The notes: generated by a model not told the origin, from the letters alone. A DNA stretch of 64,000 nt from Streptomyces sp. NBC_01445 (GCF_035918235.1 NZ_CP109485.1:8463001-8527000); one strand, 5' to 3'. Positions 55,426-63,977 are shown, counted from the first letter of the stretch. Numbers and translations: made by a program.

Positions 55426-55824
55426 ATTCCTCATTCCTGCTCGCTCATGGTGAGGACGTCGGGGATGTGGGCGCGGGCGTGTACCTCGCCCGACGACGCG
55501 GTACACGCCGACACTTGCTCTGGCACCGGCTTGGTCTGCCGCACAGCACGTTTACGTAGTCTGCGGGCCCTGGCCTGTCCGGAAGTAGCGCCTCGACCAT
55601 GGCTGCCGCCTCATCCGCAAGTAGCGCACGGCCGACCGGCGCCGGCGTTCCGGTCCGGGAAATCTGATCGTTCCGCGCTCGGCCGTCCGTTGATGCCGGT
55701 CACGGGTGGGCGAGGAGTCTGATCCCAGACCGGTTTCCGTTGTTCGGTCAGTCATGGATCTGCCTGAACGGTGGTTTCCGTGCGAAGCACGAGTTTCGGG
55801 AATGCTCCCTTACCGCAGCAGCCG
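55426..55824. other. Gap without supportable gene
   Basis: About 400 bp between the dehydrogenase terminator and repeat copy B. Short frames on both strands have no recognisable motif, and the sequence looks like eroded DNA near mobile elements. Confidence 0.5.
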
Positions 55825-55827
55825 TGC

Positions 55828-55969
55828 CGGGAGGATGGGCGGGTGCTGTCCCGGGTCCGGGGTCTGACTCATGATTCGCCTGACCGAAGTGTCTAGTTGT
55901 CACAATGTCGACTGCTGGCCGGGGACGGTGCGTTGTCGGTGCCGGGCTAGCGGGGTGTGTCCCGATAGA
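55828..55969. repeat. ~145-bp dispersed repeat, copy B, truncating a kinase gene
   Basis: Same sequence as 18750-18895 with scattered differences, running from GGGAGGATGGG to CCCGATAGA. At its right end the reading frame of a kinase gene is cut off. The shared, sharp end at GATAGA in both copies marks a true element or target boundary. Confidence 0.7.
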
Positions 55970-56291
55970 GGGGCCTCGCCGTCCCGGCGTCAAGGTAGGT
56001 GTCCAGGTGCTCGCCGAGAACAACGTCTTGGACGACGACGGTCCATCCCGCCTGCGCGTACAGGTCTGCGACCGCAGCGGATGCCTGGTAGCGCAGCCGC
56101 AGCTGAGCCCTTCCCTCTGCGGTCGGCTGAGGCGTGAACTCCTCGCGACCGGACACGATCATCCGCCGGAAGCTGTCACCGTGCAGATGCACGGAGCGTG
56201 GGAGCCGCTCGGCCAGCAACTGGGCGACGGTGGACTTCCCTGACGCCATGACTCCGGTGACGAGCACGACTGCGGAACTGAGCTCCTGCAC
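55947..56291 (-). pseudogene. Truncated P-loop kinase (AAA/zeta-toxin-like fold)
   Basis: GTG 56291 starts VVLVTGVMASGKSTVAQLLA, a Walker A loop (GVMASGKST), then RSVHLHGDSFRRMIVSG, WTVVVQDVVLG and GTARPLY. After about 108 residues the frame enters the dispersed repeat and ends with RDTPR. Intact relatives (small nucleoside/antibiotic kinase-like proteins in Streptomyces) have about 170-180 residues including the lid region, which is missing here. Loss of function is likely. Confidence 0.75.
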
Positions 56292-56349
56292 TGTTGGCCC
56301 CCGTCATGGTGCGCCTGAGTCCGAACTGCCGTGAAGCCCATGGTAGGAC

Positions 56350-57222
56350 AGGTCTCACCACAAGATCATGTCCGTAACCACCAGAGGCTTCACGTTGGTC
56401 ACCTATGTTGCCACGCTCGATGTCCCCCGCCACGTCGTGGACCACCTCGCCCGTCTGCTGGCCGCGCACCGCCGCCTGATCGGCACTCCGCACGGCTCGC
56501 GGGCGCTCGGGCCGTTCCGACAGGCCGTGTTGGTGTTGCGCTGGTTCCGGGAACGCGGCTGCGTGCACTGCCTGGCGCGAGACGCCGGGATCTCGCAGGC
56601 CACCGGCTACCGCTACCTGCACGAGGGCATCGACGTCCTTGCCGACCAGACCCCCGACCTGCACGACGTCCTGACACGCTGCCAGGAGGAGGGAATGACG
56701 CACGTGATTCTGGACGGCACCCTGATCGAGTCAGACCGCGTCTCCGGGGAGCGCGAGAACGGCAACGACCTCTGGTTCAGCCAGAAGCACAAGGCGTTCG
56801 GCGGCAACGTGCAGTTCCTCTCCGCCCCGGACGGCACTCCGCTGTGGGTCTGCGAGGTTGAGCCCGGATCGACGCCTGACATCACCGCGGCCCGGATCCA
56901 CGTCCTGCCTGCGCTCTACAAGGCGGCTGCCCAGGGCCTGCCGACCCTGGGGGACAAGGGCTACATCGGGGCGGGCATCGGCATACGCATCCCCGTCCGC
57001 CGCCCGAAGGGCCGCTCCGAGCAAGCCCTCCACATCGACATCCGGATGGCGAACGCCCTGATCAGGCACGTCCGAGCCCTGGGGGAACGTGCCGCCGCCG
57101 AGCTCAAGGAACCCTGGCGTGCGCTCAAGCGCGTCACACTCAGCCCCTGCCGCATCGGCGACATCACCCGCGCCGCGCTCGTCCTCAACCAGCGTTGGAA
57201 GTGATCTTCATAGAGAAGACCT
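56350..57222. mobile_element. IS5-type insertion sequence, about 873 bp
   Basis: The ends match imperfectly as inverted repeats: left AGGTCT-6nt-AAGATCA (56350-56368) and right, read on the minus strand, AGGTCT-8nt-AAGATCA (57222-57202). They enclose one transposase gene. No target duplication could be confirmed by eye. Confidence 0.6.
56368..57204 (+). CDS. IS5-family transposase (DDE_Tnp_4 type)
   Basis: 278 residues. An N-terminal HTH_Tnp_4-like region (RALGPFRQAVLVLRWFRERG, then AGISQATGYRYLHEG) precedes the DDE domain. The first Asp is in THVILDGTLI, the second in GSTPDITAAR and LGDKGYIGAG, and the Glu is in RALGERAAAELKEPWRAL. QKHKAFGGNVQFLSAPDG is typical of this group. It looks intact, so the element could still move. 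It sits between the truncated kinase and the marR promoter. Confidence 0.9.
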   Translation: MSVTTRGFTLVTYVATLDVPRHVVDHLARLLAAHRRLIGTPHGSRALGPFRQAVLVLRWFRERGCVHCLARDAGISQATGYRYLHEGIDVLADQTPDLHDVLTRCQEEGMTHVILDGTLIESDRVSGERENGNDLWFSQKHKAFGGNVQFLSAPDGTPLWVCEVEPGSTPDITAARIHVLPALYKAAAQGLPTLGDKGYIGAGIGIRIPVRRPKGRSEQALHIDIRMANALIRHVRALGERAAAELKEPWRALKRVTLSPCRIGDITRAALVLNQRWK

Positions 57223-57368
57223 CAGTGACCTGCTGGTTCGCGCATGTGCACATGTGTCGGGGCGTGAACCGGGTTCGTGGCGCCCCAGCCTGACGAACTT
57301 GCGTGTCGTCGGTCGGCTCGGCTTCTCGGCTGCGTCATTAGTAGATATGGGCGTAGAAGGTAGATATA

Positions 57369-57398
57369 TTGACATAGCTATGTTCAGCCGCATACGTT
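57369..57398 (+). promoter_or_regulatory. marR promoter with overlapping MarR-box
   Basis: TTGACA (57369-57374), an 18-nt spacer and TACGTT (57393-57398) form a promoter; the GTG start follows 8 nt later, so the message should be leaderless. The site TTGACATAGCTATGTTCA includes the perfect palindrome ACATAGCTATGT (57372-57383), overlapping the -35. The same box with one change controls the exporter operon at 61045-61062. Confidence 0.75.
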
Positions 57399-57406
57399 TT
57401 CGGACT

Positions 57407-57880
57407 GTGAGCCAGCCCAGAGCATCCGTTCAGGACGTCAACCACGTAGCTGACGAGCTAGTCGTGTGTCTGCCCGCGCTGGCTCGGGCCATGGAACGGC
57501 AGATCGGCCCGGACTTCGAACACCCCAAACCGCCCGAGGCGCAGATTGCGCTGCTCCGTCACGTTGAGGCCAATGACGGGGTCACGGTGCGGAGGGCGGC
57601 AGACGCACTGCTGATGAAGCCCAACAACGTGAGCGCAATGGTGACGCAGCTGACCGAGCAGGGTCTGCTGGAACGCCGACAGGACTCTGCCGACAAGCGC
57701 GTTGCGCACCTGCACCTCACATCGGCCTCGCGGCAGCAGCTCGCCGAGGTCCAGCACCTGATGAGCAGCCTGCTCAGACGGGCGCTGCGGAGCATGACCG
57801 AGGACGAACTGGAGGCTCTCGACTCGGCGTTGACCGCACTGCATGCCCTGAACGAGCGCCTTCACCCCGACACGCACTGA
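57407..57880 (+). CDS. MarR-family transcriptional regulator
   Basis: 157 residues from GTG 57407, chosen because promoter elements end 8 nt before it; longer frames would begin upstream of the -10 box. The winged HTH is recognisable: AQIALLRHVEANDGVTVRRAADAL, then KPNNVSAMVTQLTEQGLLER and the wing RRQDSADKRVAHLHLT. It probably represses itself and the DHA2 exporter operon through identical boxes and is released by the exported drug or metabolite, the usual MarR logic. Confidence 0.92.
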   Translation: MSQPRASVQDVNHVADELVVCLPALARAMERQIGPDFEHPKPPEAQIALLRHVEANDGVTVRRAADALLMKPNNVSAMVTQLTEQGLLERRQDSADKRVAHLHLTSASRQQLAEVQHLMSSLLRRALRSMTEDELEALDSALTALHALNERLHPDTH

Positions 57881-58104
57881 CGCACGTTCAGGGATGCCGC
57901 ACCCTGTTTTCAGGGCGTACCGCTCACGCGCTGCACCGCGTCGGTCTGCGGATCTTTGCCGTGGGCGCGCGGCTGCGTATGAATTCCCGGAGATGCCGAA
58001 CCCCGGGCCGGTATCGGACGGCCGTCCCTGCCGTTCCCGACCACCGGCCCGGGGTTTTGGTGCCGGGCCGGACGTGTCCTCAATCGCGTCCGGCCCGGGC
58101 CTTG

Positions 58105-60531
58105 TCACTCGCCGGGGTGGGCGAGTTCGATGTCGTGGCCGTCGATGGAGCTGCCCCGGACGGACAGGTCCCTGGCCTTCGGCGGGTAGCCGGTCGCGAA
58201 GACCGTGTAGCTGCCACCGTCCAGGTCGGAGAAGGCGTACGCGCCGTCTTCGCCGGTGGCCGAGGCGGCGACCACGTTGCCTGCGGCATCGACGAGCGTG
58301 ACCCGGGCATCGGCCAGCGGCCGGCCGACTGCCGTTACCACGCCGCTCACTTGCGCCCCCGCTGGCAGCTCGATCTCGGTCCTGGTGACGCCCTGCGGGG
58401 CGACTTCGACGGGCAGGGCCAGCGGCCGGTACCCGGTGGCGGTGACCGCGAGGGTCAGCGACCCGGGTGTCATCTCGGTGAAGGCGAAGGTGCCGTCCGC
58501 GTCGGTGAGCTCGGCCGCCAGCACGTCGCCGCGTACATCGGCCGCGACGACCATGGCGCTGTCGACAGGCTCCTTGCTCTCCGCGGACCGGACCGTGCCG
58601 ATCAAGCCGCTGGTGCCGGAGAGCAGGACGTCGTACGCGACCGGTGCCTCGCCCACCACGACGCTGGAGGCCTGGGGCCGGTAACCGTCGGCCGCGGCGA
58701 TCAGTACGTAGCTGTCCGCGGCCGACGCGGCGATTTCGTAGGAGCCGTCCGGGTGGGCCACCGCGCGGCCCGACTGCCGCCCGTCCAGCGAGATGAGGGT
58801 CAGGGAGGCGTGGGGCACGGGGGCGGATTCGGCTCCTCTGACGTGGCCGCTGATCGTCATGCCGCCGGAGGGCAGGGCCTCGGTCCGGGTGTGGGCCGGA
58901 GCTGCCGGGGTGGCCGTGACGGGCGGCTGAGCCGCGGGGGCGTCGGCCGGGTCCGGTTCGGTATGGCCGCCGGCCTTGGTGCGGATGCCGAGTGCGGCGA
59001 GGGCGGCGCCGATGAGTGCCAGGATGCCTGTGACGACGACGGCGGTGTGGACACCGTTCATGAACGCGGCCTGGCTGCCTTCTGTCACGGCGGCCTTGAG
59101 CTGCGCGGGCATCGCGTTGCTGACTGGGGCGACGCCCATCGAGACAGCGTCCTTCGCCTCTTCGAGCCGTGTGGCCACCGATCCGGGCACGCCCGCGCCG
59201 GTCAGCTCATCGTTGAGCGTGGAGCCGACGCGGCTGCTGATGAGTGAAACGAGTACCGACGTACCCAGCGCTCCACCGATCTGCAGGGAGGTGGCCTGCA
59301 GGCCACCGGCGACGCCTCCGTCCCTGACTGGAGCGTTACCGACGATCGCGTCGGAGGACGCGGACATCACCATGCCGCTGCCCAGGCCGAGCGCGACGAA
59401 CGGCAGCCACATCGTGGTGTACGACGAGTCGGCGCTCCACGAGAGCATGGCGAACGCGGCGCCCGCTTGGAGCACCATGCCGAGCGGCATGGACAGCCGC
59501 GGACCGTACTTCTCGGTGAGCTTGGCGCCGAGCGGCGCGGCCACCATGGAGACGAGGCTGAGAGGCAGGGTGCGCACCCCGGACTCGACGGGGGAGTAGC
59601 CGCGCACGTTCTGCATGTACAGCATGACGAAGAAGATCACGCCGAGCATGATGAAGAAGTTCAGCGCGGTCACGATCGTGCCGACGGTCAGGGCTGGGTT
59701 GCGGAACAGGCGCATCGGCAGGAGCGGGTGCTTGATCCGGGTCTCGTACCAGCCGAACAGGACCAGGACGACGAGTCCAGCGATGATCGAGCCGAGCGTG
59801 CCGGCCGAAGTCCAGCCCCAGGTCTCGCCCTTGACGACGCCGAAGACGACGGCGAGCAGTCCGAGCGCAAGGAGTACGACGCCGGGCGCGTCGAACTTCT
59901 CGCTCGCCGCTGCCTCGTTCTTGGACTGGGGGAGTACCAGGATGCTGAAGACGAAGGCGATGACGCCGATGGGGGCGTTGATGTAGAAGACCGACTCCCA
60001 GTTGACGTGCTCGACGAGGAGTCCGCCGACGATCGGGCCGAGTGCCGTGGAGACGGACGAGATCATTGCCCAGATGCCGACCGCCATGCCGAACTTCTTC
60101 GGCGGGAAGACGGCGCGCAGCAGGGCGAGGGTGTTGGGCATGAGCATCGCGCCGAAGAGGCCTTGTACGGCGCGGAAGGCGATGACACCCTCGATCGAGC
60201 CGACGAGACCGATGGCGACGGACGCGAGAGTGAATCCGGCAACGCCGACGAGATAGAGGGTGCGGCGGCCGAAGCGGTCACCGAGCTTGCCGCCGAGGAT
60301 GAGCGTCGCGGCGAGGGCGAGCAGGTAGGAGTTGGTGACCCACTGCAGTTCGGCAGTGGAGGCACTCAGGTCACGGGCGATCTCCGAGTTGGCGATCGAG
60401 ACGACGGAGCCGTCGAGACCGACCATGAACAGGCCGAAGGCGACGGCGATCAGCGTCAGCCATGGGTTGGCGCGCCGTCCGTGGCGCGCGCTTGCCGACG
60501 GGGACGCCGCGGGGGCGGCGGTGACAGACAT
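58105..60531 (-). CDS. DHA2-family MFS exporter with C-terminal carboxypeptidase-regulatory-like repeats
   Basis: 808 residues. Residues 1 to about 515 form a 14-helix drug:H+ antiporter (EmrB/QacA type): LDGSVVSIANSEIARDL, GGKLGDRFGRRTLYL and the antiporter motif C region GPIVGGLLVEHVNW. After a Pro/Ala linker (about 520-560) come three beta-rich repeats of the CarboxypepD_reg/transthyretin-like type. Each has the pattern V.D(A/P)DG(S/T/A)(Y/F).F...G.Y..ATGY (LTDADGTFAFTEMTPGSL, TGEDGAYAFSDLDGGSYTVF). Usual DHA2 members have about 480-520 residues. Second gene of an operon with the MarR-box promoter. Confidence 0.93.
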   Translation of the reverse strand: MSVTAAPAASPSASARHGRRANPWLTLIAVAFGLFMVGLDGSVVSIANSEIARDLSASTAELQWVTNSYLLALAATLILGGKLGDRFGRRTLYLVGVAGFTLASVAIGLVGSIEGVIAFRAVQGLFGAMLMPNTLALLRAVFPPKKFGMAVGIWAMISSVSTALGPIVGGLLVEHVNWESVFYINAPIGVIAFVFSILVLPQSKNEAAASEKFDAPGVVLLALGLLAVVFGVVKGETWGWTSAGTLGSIIAGLVVLVLFGWYETRIKHPLLPMRLFRNPALTVGTIVTALNFFIMLGVIFFVMLYMQNVRGYSPVESGVRTLPLSLVSMVAAPLGAKLTEKYGPRLSMPLGMVLQAGAAFAMLSWSADSSYTTMWLPFVALGLGSGMVMSASSDAIVGNAPVRDGGVAGGLQATSLQIGGALGTSVLVSLISSRVGSTLNDELTGAGVPGSVATRLEEAKDAVSMGVAPVSNAMPAQLKAAVTEGSQAAFMNGVHTAVVVTGILALIGAALAALGIRTKAGGHTEPDPADAPAAQPPVTATPAAPAHTRTEALPSGGMTISGHVRGAESAPVPHASLTLISLDGRQSGRAVAHPDGSYEIAASAADSYVLIAAADGYRPQASSVVVGEAPVAYDVLLSGTSGLIGTVRSAESKEPVDSAMVVAADVRGDVLAAELTDADGTFAFTEMTPGSLTLAVTATGYRPLALPVEVAPQGVTRTEIELPAGAQVSGVVTAVGRPLADARVTLVDAAGNVVAASATGEDGAYAFSDLDGGSYTVFATGYPPKARDLSVRGSSIDGHDIELAHPGE

Positions 60532-60647
60532 GGGTGAGGAATCCTCAGGACGTTCGGCGCGCTCAGCAGCGCGCGGTCATGTGGGGGAGCACGTCCGGCT
60601 CCGCCGCAACGGCGGCAAGGGCAGCGGGCGTACGGGGTCGAGACCGG

Positions 60648-61025
60648 TCAGGCGGCGCGGACGCGGAGCCGACGGGTGGAACCCGAGAGTGCACAGAGTG
60701 CTGAGCCGAGGGCATCGCGGTTGCCGTCGGTGCGGGGGCACAGGGCCATGGAGATCCGCTGTGCCGCGACGCTCTGGGTGAGATTGATGCGCTGGTGCGC
60801 CGCGACTAGGGCGCGGAGGTAAGCGTCACGCCTGTCGGAGTGAGCCTCGTGGCCCTCGAGCTGCTGAAAAATGCCAACTTCGCTGAGGCGGGTGATGAGG
60901 GCGTTGAGGCCCGGCAGTGTCATCAGTGGCGCATCGGCCGACTGGGGCGTGGGCAGCGACGCCGCGAGGCCTCCGGCCGCGCGGTCGATGCTTCGGCTCC
61001 TAGGAGCCCTGCTGCTTACCCACAC
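60648..61025 (-). CDS. Small unknown protein, first gene of the exporter operon, probably leaderless
   Basis: 125 residues from GTG 61025, which lies 7 nt behind the -10 box TACTGT. I do not recognise the family. The centre has a helical, Arg-rich stretch (DRRDAYLRALVAAHQRINL) and the N-terminus is Ser/Arg-rich. A later ATG (60923) would lose the first 34 residues but has no ribosome site. Position between MarR-box and exporter suggests a co-regulated helper or sensing peptide; it could also be non-coding leader DNA. Confidence 0.5.
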   Translation of the reverse strand: MWVSSRAPRSRSIDRAAGGLAASLPTPQSADAPLMTLPGLNALITRLSEVGIFQQLEGHEAHSDRRDAYLRALVAAHQRINLTQSVAAQRISMALCPRTDGNRDALGSALCALSGSTRRLRVRAA

Positions 61026-61032
61026 GGCATCG

Positions 61033-61062
61033 ACAGTACATATATGAAGATAGCTATGTCAA
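61033..61062 (-). promoter_or_regulatory. Exporter-operon promoter with MarR-box
   Basis: On the minus strand: TTGACA (61062-61057), 18-nt spacer, TACTGT (61038-61033). TTGACATAGCTATCTTCA (61062-61045) differs at one base from the marR promoter site. Spacer, -10 type and distance to a GTG start are also the same. Confidence 0.75.
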
Positions 61063-61143
61063 CATGGGTAATGGGGCGGGCGGGGTGCACCAGCCCGGGG
61101 CCGCCCGGCTGGCGGCCGATAGCCCCGGATCGGTGCGGAGTGG

Positions 61144-62367
61144 TCAGCTGAGGCGTTCCAGCACCATGGCCATGCCCTGGCCACCCCCGACGCACATGGT
61201 CTCCACGCCCCACTGCGCGTCGCGTGTTCGCAGCCCGTTGATCAGGGTGGTCATGATGCGCGCGCCAGTGGCGCCGAACGGATGTCCCAGCGCAATGGCC
61301 CCGCCGTGCACATTGAGCCGTTCCACCGGGATACGCAGCTCGCGCTGGGAGGCGATGACTTGGGCGGCGAACGCCTCGTTCATCTCGAACAGGTCGATGT
61401 CCCCGATGGAGAGACCGGCGTGGGTGAGGGCTCGGCGGGTGGCTTCGACAGGGCCCAGGCCCATGATCTCGGGGGAGAGCCCCGAGACGCCGGTGGCCAC
61501 GATCCGCGCCAGGGGGGTGATGCCCAGTTCGCGTGCCCGGATGTCGCTCATGATGATCACTGCGGCGGCGCCGTCGTTGAGGGGGCAGGAGTTGCCCGCG
61601 GTCACCGTTCCGCCAGGTCGGAAGGCCGGCTTGAGTTGGGCGAGGGCTTCGATCGTTGTGCCCGGGCGGGGGCTGTCGTCGCTCACCATCATCGTTCCGT
61701 CCGGCAGTCGCACGGGGGTGATCTCCCGTGCGAAGAAGCCGGAGTTGGCGGCCTGGGCGGCCAACTGCTGGCTGCGCACGGCGTAGTCGTCCTGCTCCCG
61801 GCGGCCTACTTGACGCAAGCCACCTACGTTTTCGGCGGTCTGCCCCATGGCCAGGTAGATGTCGGGCAGTTGACCGTCGGCTCGGGGGTTGGTCCAACGT
61901 TGGTTGCTCAGGGCGTCGTTCGCGGTGCGCGCTCGCGCCTGGTCGAAGGCCGGGTTCAGTACGTCGTCGGAGTCCGCGCCGGCCGCTCCGAACCGCTGGT
62001 ACCGGGATACGCACTCGACTCCGGCGCTGATGAACGCGTGACCTTCTCCGGCCTTGATGGCGTGAAAGGCCATGCGCGCGGTCTGCAGCGACGATGAGCA
62101 GAACCGGTTGACCGTGGTGCCGGGCACCTCGTCTAGGCCCAGCTGTACGGCCACACGGCGAGCCATGTTTCCGCCGTGCTCCCCGCTGGGCTCGGCGCAG
62201 CCGAGGTGCAGGTCGTCGATCTGTGTCGGATCCAGGGCGGGTACCTGGTCGAGGGTCGCGCGAATGGCGGCCGCGGCCAGATCGTCCGGGCGCACCTCCT
62301 TGAGGGAGCCCTTGAACGCGCGCCCGATCGGGGTTCGGGCGGCAGCGACAACGACGGCTTCAGGCAT
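61144..62367 (-). CDS. Thiolase (acetyl-CoA acetyltransferase / 3-ketoacyl-CoA thiolase)
   Basis: 407 residues. Active-site Cys90 is in VNRFCSSSLQT. The C-terminal motifs are NVHGGAIALGHPFGATGAR with the active-site His and the second Cys in CVGGGQGMA. NEAFAAQ is also present. It cleaves or forms 3-ketoacyl-CoA in fatty-acid or aromatic-acid degradation. No acyl-CoA dehydrogenase or hydratase is in the window. Divergent from the NMT1-like/thioesterase pair; both sides carry the same AAACGGAACGT site, so they probably share a regulator. ATG 62367 follows GAGAGGTG. Confidence 0.95.
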   Translation of the reverse strand: MPEAVVVAAARTPIGRAFKGSLKEVRPDDLAAAAIRATLDQVPALDPTQIDDLHLGCAEPSGEHGGNMARRVAVQLGLDEVPGTTVNRFCSSSLQTARMAFHAIKAGEGHAFISAGVECVSRYQRFGAAGADSDDVLNPAFDQARARTANDALSNQRWTNPRADGQLPDIYLAMGQTAENVGGLRQVGRREQDDYAVRSQQLAAQAANSGFFAREITPVRLPDGTMMVSDDSPRPGTTIEALAQLKPAFRPGGTVTAGNSCPLNDGAAAVIIMSDIRARELGITPLARIVATGVSGLSPEIMGLGPVEATRRALTHAGLSIGDIDLFEMNEAFAAQVIASQRELRIPVERLNVHGGAIALGHPFGATGARIMTTLINGLRTRDAQWGVETMCVGGGQGMAMVLERLS

Positions 62368-62446
62368 GTGTGGCACCTCTCGGGGTGAGGGATGGCGGCG
62401 TGCGGGGCGTCGTGGCACAAGGCGTGCCTCGCACGCGTTCGATGCT

Positions 62447-62641
62447 AAACGGAACGTATTGAATGATTGCTGGCCTTGTGGGCGCGGTGGGCGGTCGTGA
62501 AGGCGGCGTATCCGTGCACTGGGCGCCTCTTGTGGTGCACATTTCACCAGTTCAAAGGGTGTCCTGGCTGATCGGTCGCGCCCTGCCGGCATGTTGCGTA
62601 CAGGTGAAATCTCTTTTGCATCGATCCTAGACGTTCCGTTT
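62447..62641. promoter_or_regulatory. Two inverted 11-bp operator copies between thiolase and NMT1-like gene
   Basis: AAACGGAACGT (62447-62457), 80 bp before the thiolase start, and its exact complement ACGTTCCGTTT (62631-62641), 48 bp before the NMT1-like gene. The sequence style matches TetR-type sites. No regulator gene is adjacent in this window. Confidence 0.65.
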
Positions 62642-62688
62642 CGAACGGCCTAGTGTGAGCGCATCTCATGGAGACAAGGAGCGCCCCA

Positions 62689-63552
62689 ATGACGGTGTGC
62701 TTTCGACAGGCGGTGTTTGTCCGGCCTCCCGTGTGCGTCGTCGCTGAGGAGCTGGAGTTCTTCACCGAGGCCGGTGTCGAGGTCGAGACCGTGTCGATCC
62801 AGTCGTCGCTGGATCAGCGGGATCGGTTGCTGAGCGGGAATGTCGACGTCGGTGTCACGGCCATGGACAACCTCGTGGTGTGGAACGCGGCCGGAGGGGA
62901 TCTCCGGATCGTGGCCCAGGTCGAGACGACGACGCCCCTGCTGCTCACCGCCAACGCCTCGGTGGGCACGGTCGAGGATCTGCGGGGCAGGAAGCTTGGC
63001 GTGGACGCGCTGGCCAATGGTTTCGCGGTGGTCCTGCGGCACCTGCTGGTGGAGCACGGTCTGGCGCTCCAGGAGTGCGAGTTCGTGCCCGTGGGCGGGG
63101 TGCGGGAGCGCTTCGAGGCGCTGCGTGCCGGCAGCATCGATGCGACGTTGCTGGGCCCGCCACTGGATGAACTGGCCCTGCGGGAAGGTCATGTGGCGCT
63201 GTTGTCCGTGGCGGATCAGGTGCGGGACTTTCCGGGGCAGGGCATCGTGGCCGGAGCCAGGGCAGTGCGGGAGAGCGAAGGGCTCGTCCGCTACCTCAGG
63301 GCCCTGGAGGCGGCGCGCGTCTGGTTGCACGGCGCTCCGCCGCATGAGGCTCTGGACGTGCTGACCCGCGGCGGGTACGTGGCGGCGTCGGCGCGAGCCG
63401 CGCTGCGGACGCGGCCGGTGTCCCTGGCTCCCGAGCGCGCCGGACTGGCGCGGATCGTGTCGATGCGGGACGAGCTCGGCATGCTGCCCGACCCGGTGCG
63501 GATCGATGAGCTGTATGACGGTCGCCCCCTCGGTCTGGGGCTGCGGTCATGA
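62689..63552 (+). CDS. NMT1/SsuA-like substrate-binding-fold protein without signal peptide
   Basis: 287 residues of the type-2 periplasmic-binding fold. Family marks: LEFFTEAGVEVETVSIQSSL, GNVDVGVTAMDNLVVWNAAG, LRGRKLGVDALANGFAVVLRHLL and AGSIDATLLGPP. Unusually there is no signal peptide or lipobox: ATG 62689 has AAGGAG 8 nt upstream and begins MTVCFRQAVFVRPP. It therefore stays in the cytoplasm and may bind a CoA-linked or aromatic ligand, or be an enzyme of the THI5/pyrimidine-precursor type. It overlaps the thioesterase gene by 4 bp (ATGA). Confidence 0.8.
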   Translation: MTVCFRQAVFVRPPVCVVAEELEFFTEAGVEVETVSIQSSLDQRDRLLSGNVDVGVTAMDNLVVWNAAGGDLRIVAQVETTTPLLLTANASVGTVEDLRGRKLGVDALANGFAVVLRHLLVEHGLALQECEFVPVGGVRERFEALRAGSIDATLLGPPLDELALREGHVALLSVADQVRDFPGQGIVAGARAVRESEGLVRYLRALEAARVWLHGAPPHEALDVLTRGGYVAASARAALRTRPVSLAPERAGLARIVSMRDELGMLPDPVRIDELYDGRPLGLGLRS

Positions 63553-63977
63553 CGGAAGAACTCCCGGTGGCGCAGAGCGTGCGCACCATGCTGGAGGGCG
63601 ACCACACCTGCGAACTACTTGGAATCCAGGTGGAGTTCGCGAAAGACGGGCAGTCGCGGGCCACGATGCGCGTACGGCCCGACATGGTGAACGGGCACGC
63701 GATCGTGCACGGCGGACTGGTGTTCTCGCTGGCCGACACCACGTTCGCCTGTGCGGTCAACAGCTACGGACCGCCGGTCGTCACCGCGAGCGCGGACGTC
63801 ACCTACCTGCGTCCCGGGTCGCTCGGTGACGTGCTGGTCGCCGAGGCGGTGACCCGCGCCCGGCGCGGCCGCTCGTTGGTCTGTGACGTCACGGTGCGGC
63901 GCGGCGAGGAGATCATCGCTGAGTTCCGTGGACGCGGTGCGCAGCTCAAGGACGATCGCGGGCGCCCGGGCGGATAG
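63549..63977 (+). CDS. paaI: PaaI-type hotdog thioesterase
   Basis: 142 residues of the hotdog fold. Active site: MVNGHAIVHGGLVFSLADTTFA (Asn48, His54-Gly-Gly and Asp63), as in PaaI, which hydrolyses phenylacetyl- or hydroxyphenylacetyl-CoA during aromatic breakdown. Coupled by ATGA to the NMT1-like gene and near a thiolase. Together these suggest a CoA-dependent degradation step, although no phenylacetate operon (paaABCDE) is visible. The window ends 23 bp after the stop. Confidence 0.9.
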   Translation: MTEELPVAQSVRTMLEGDHTCELLGIQVEFAKDGQSRATMRVRPDMVNGHAIVHGGLVFSLADTTFACAVNSYGPPVVTASADVTYLRPGSLGDVLVAEAVTRARRGRSLVCDVTVRRGEEIIAEFRGRGAQLKDDRGRPGG

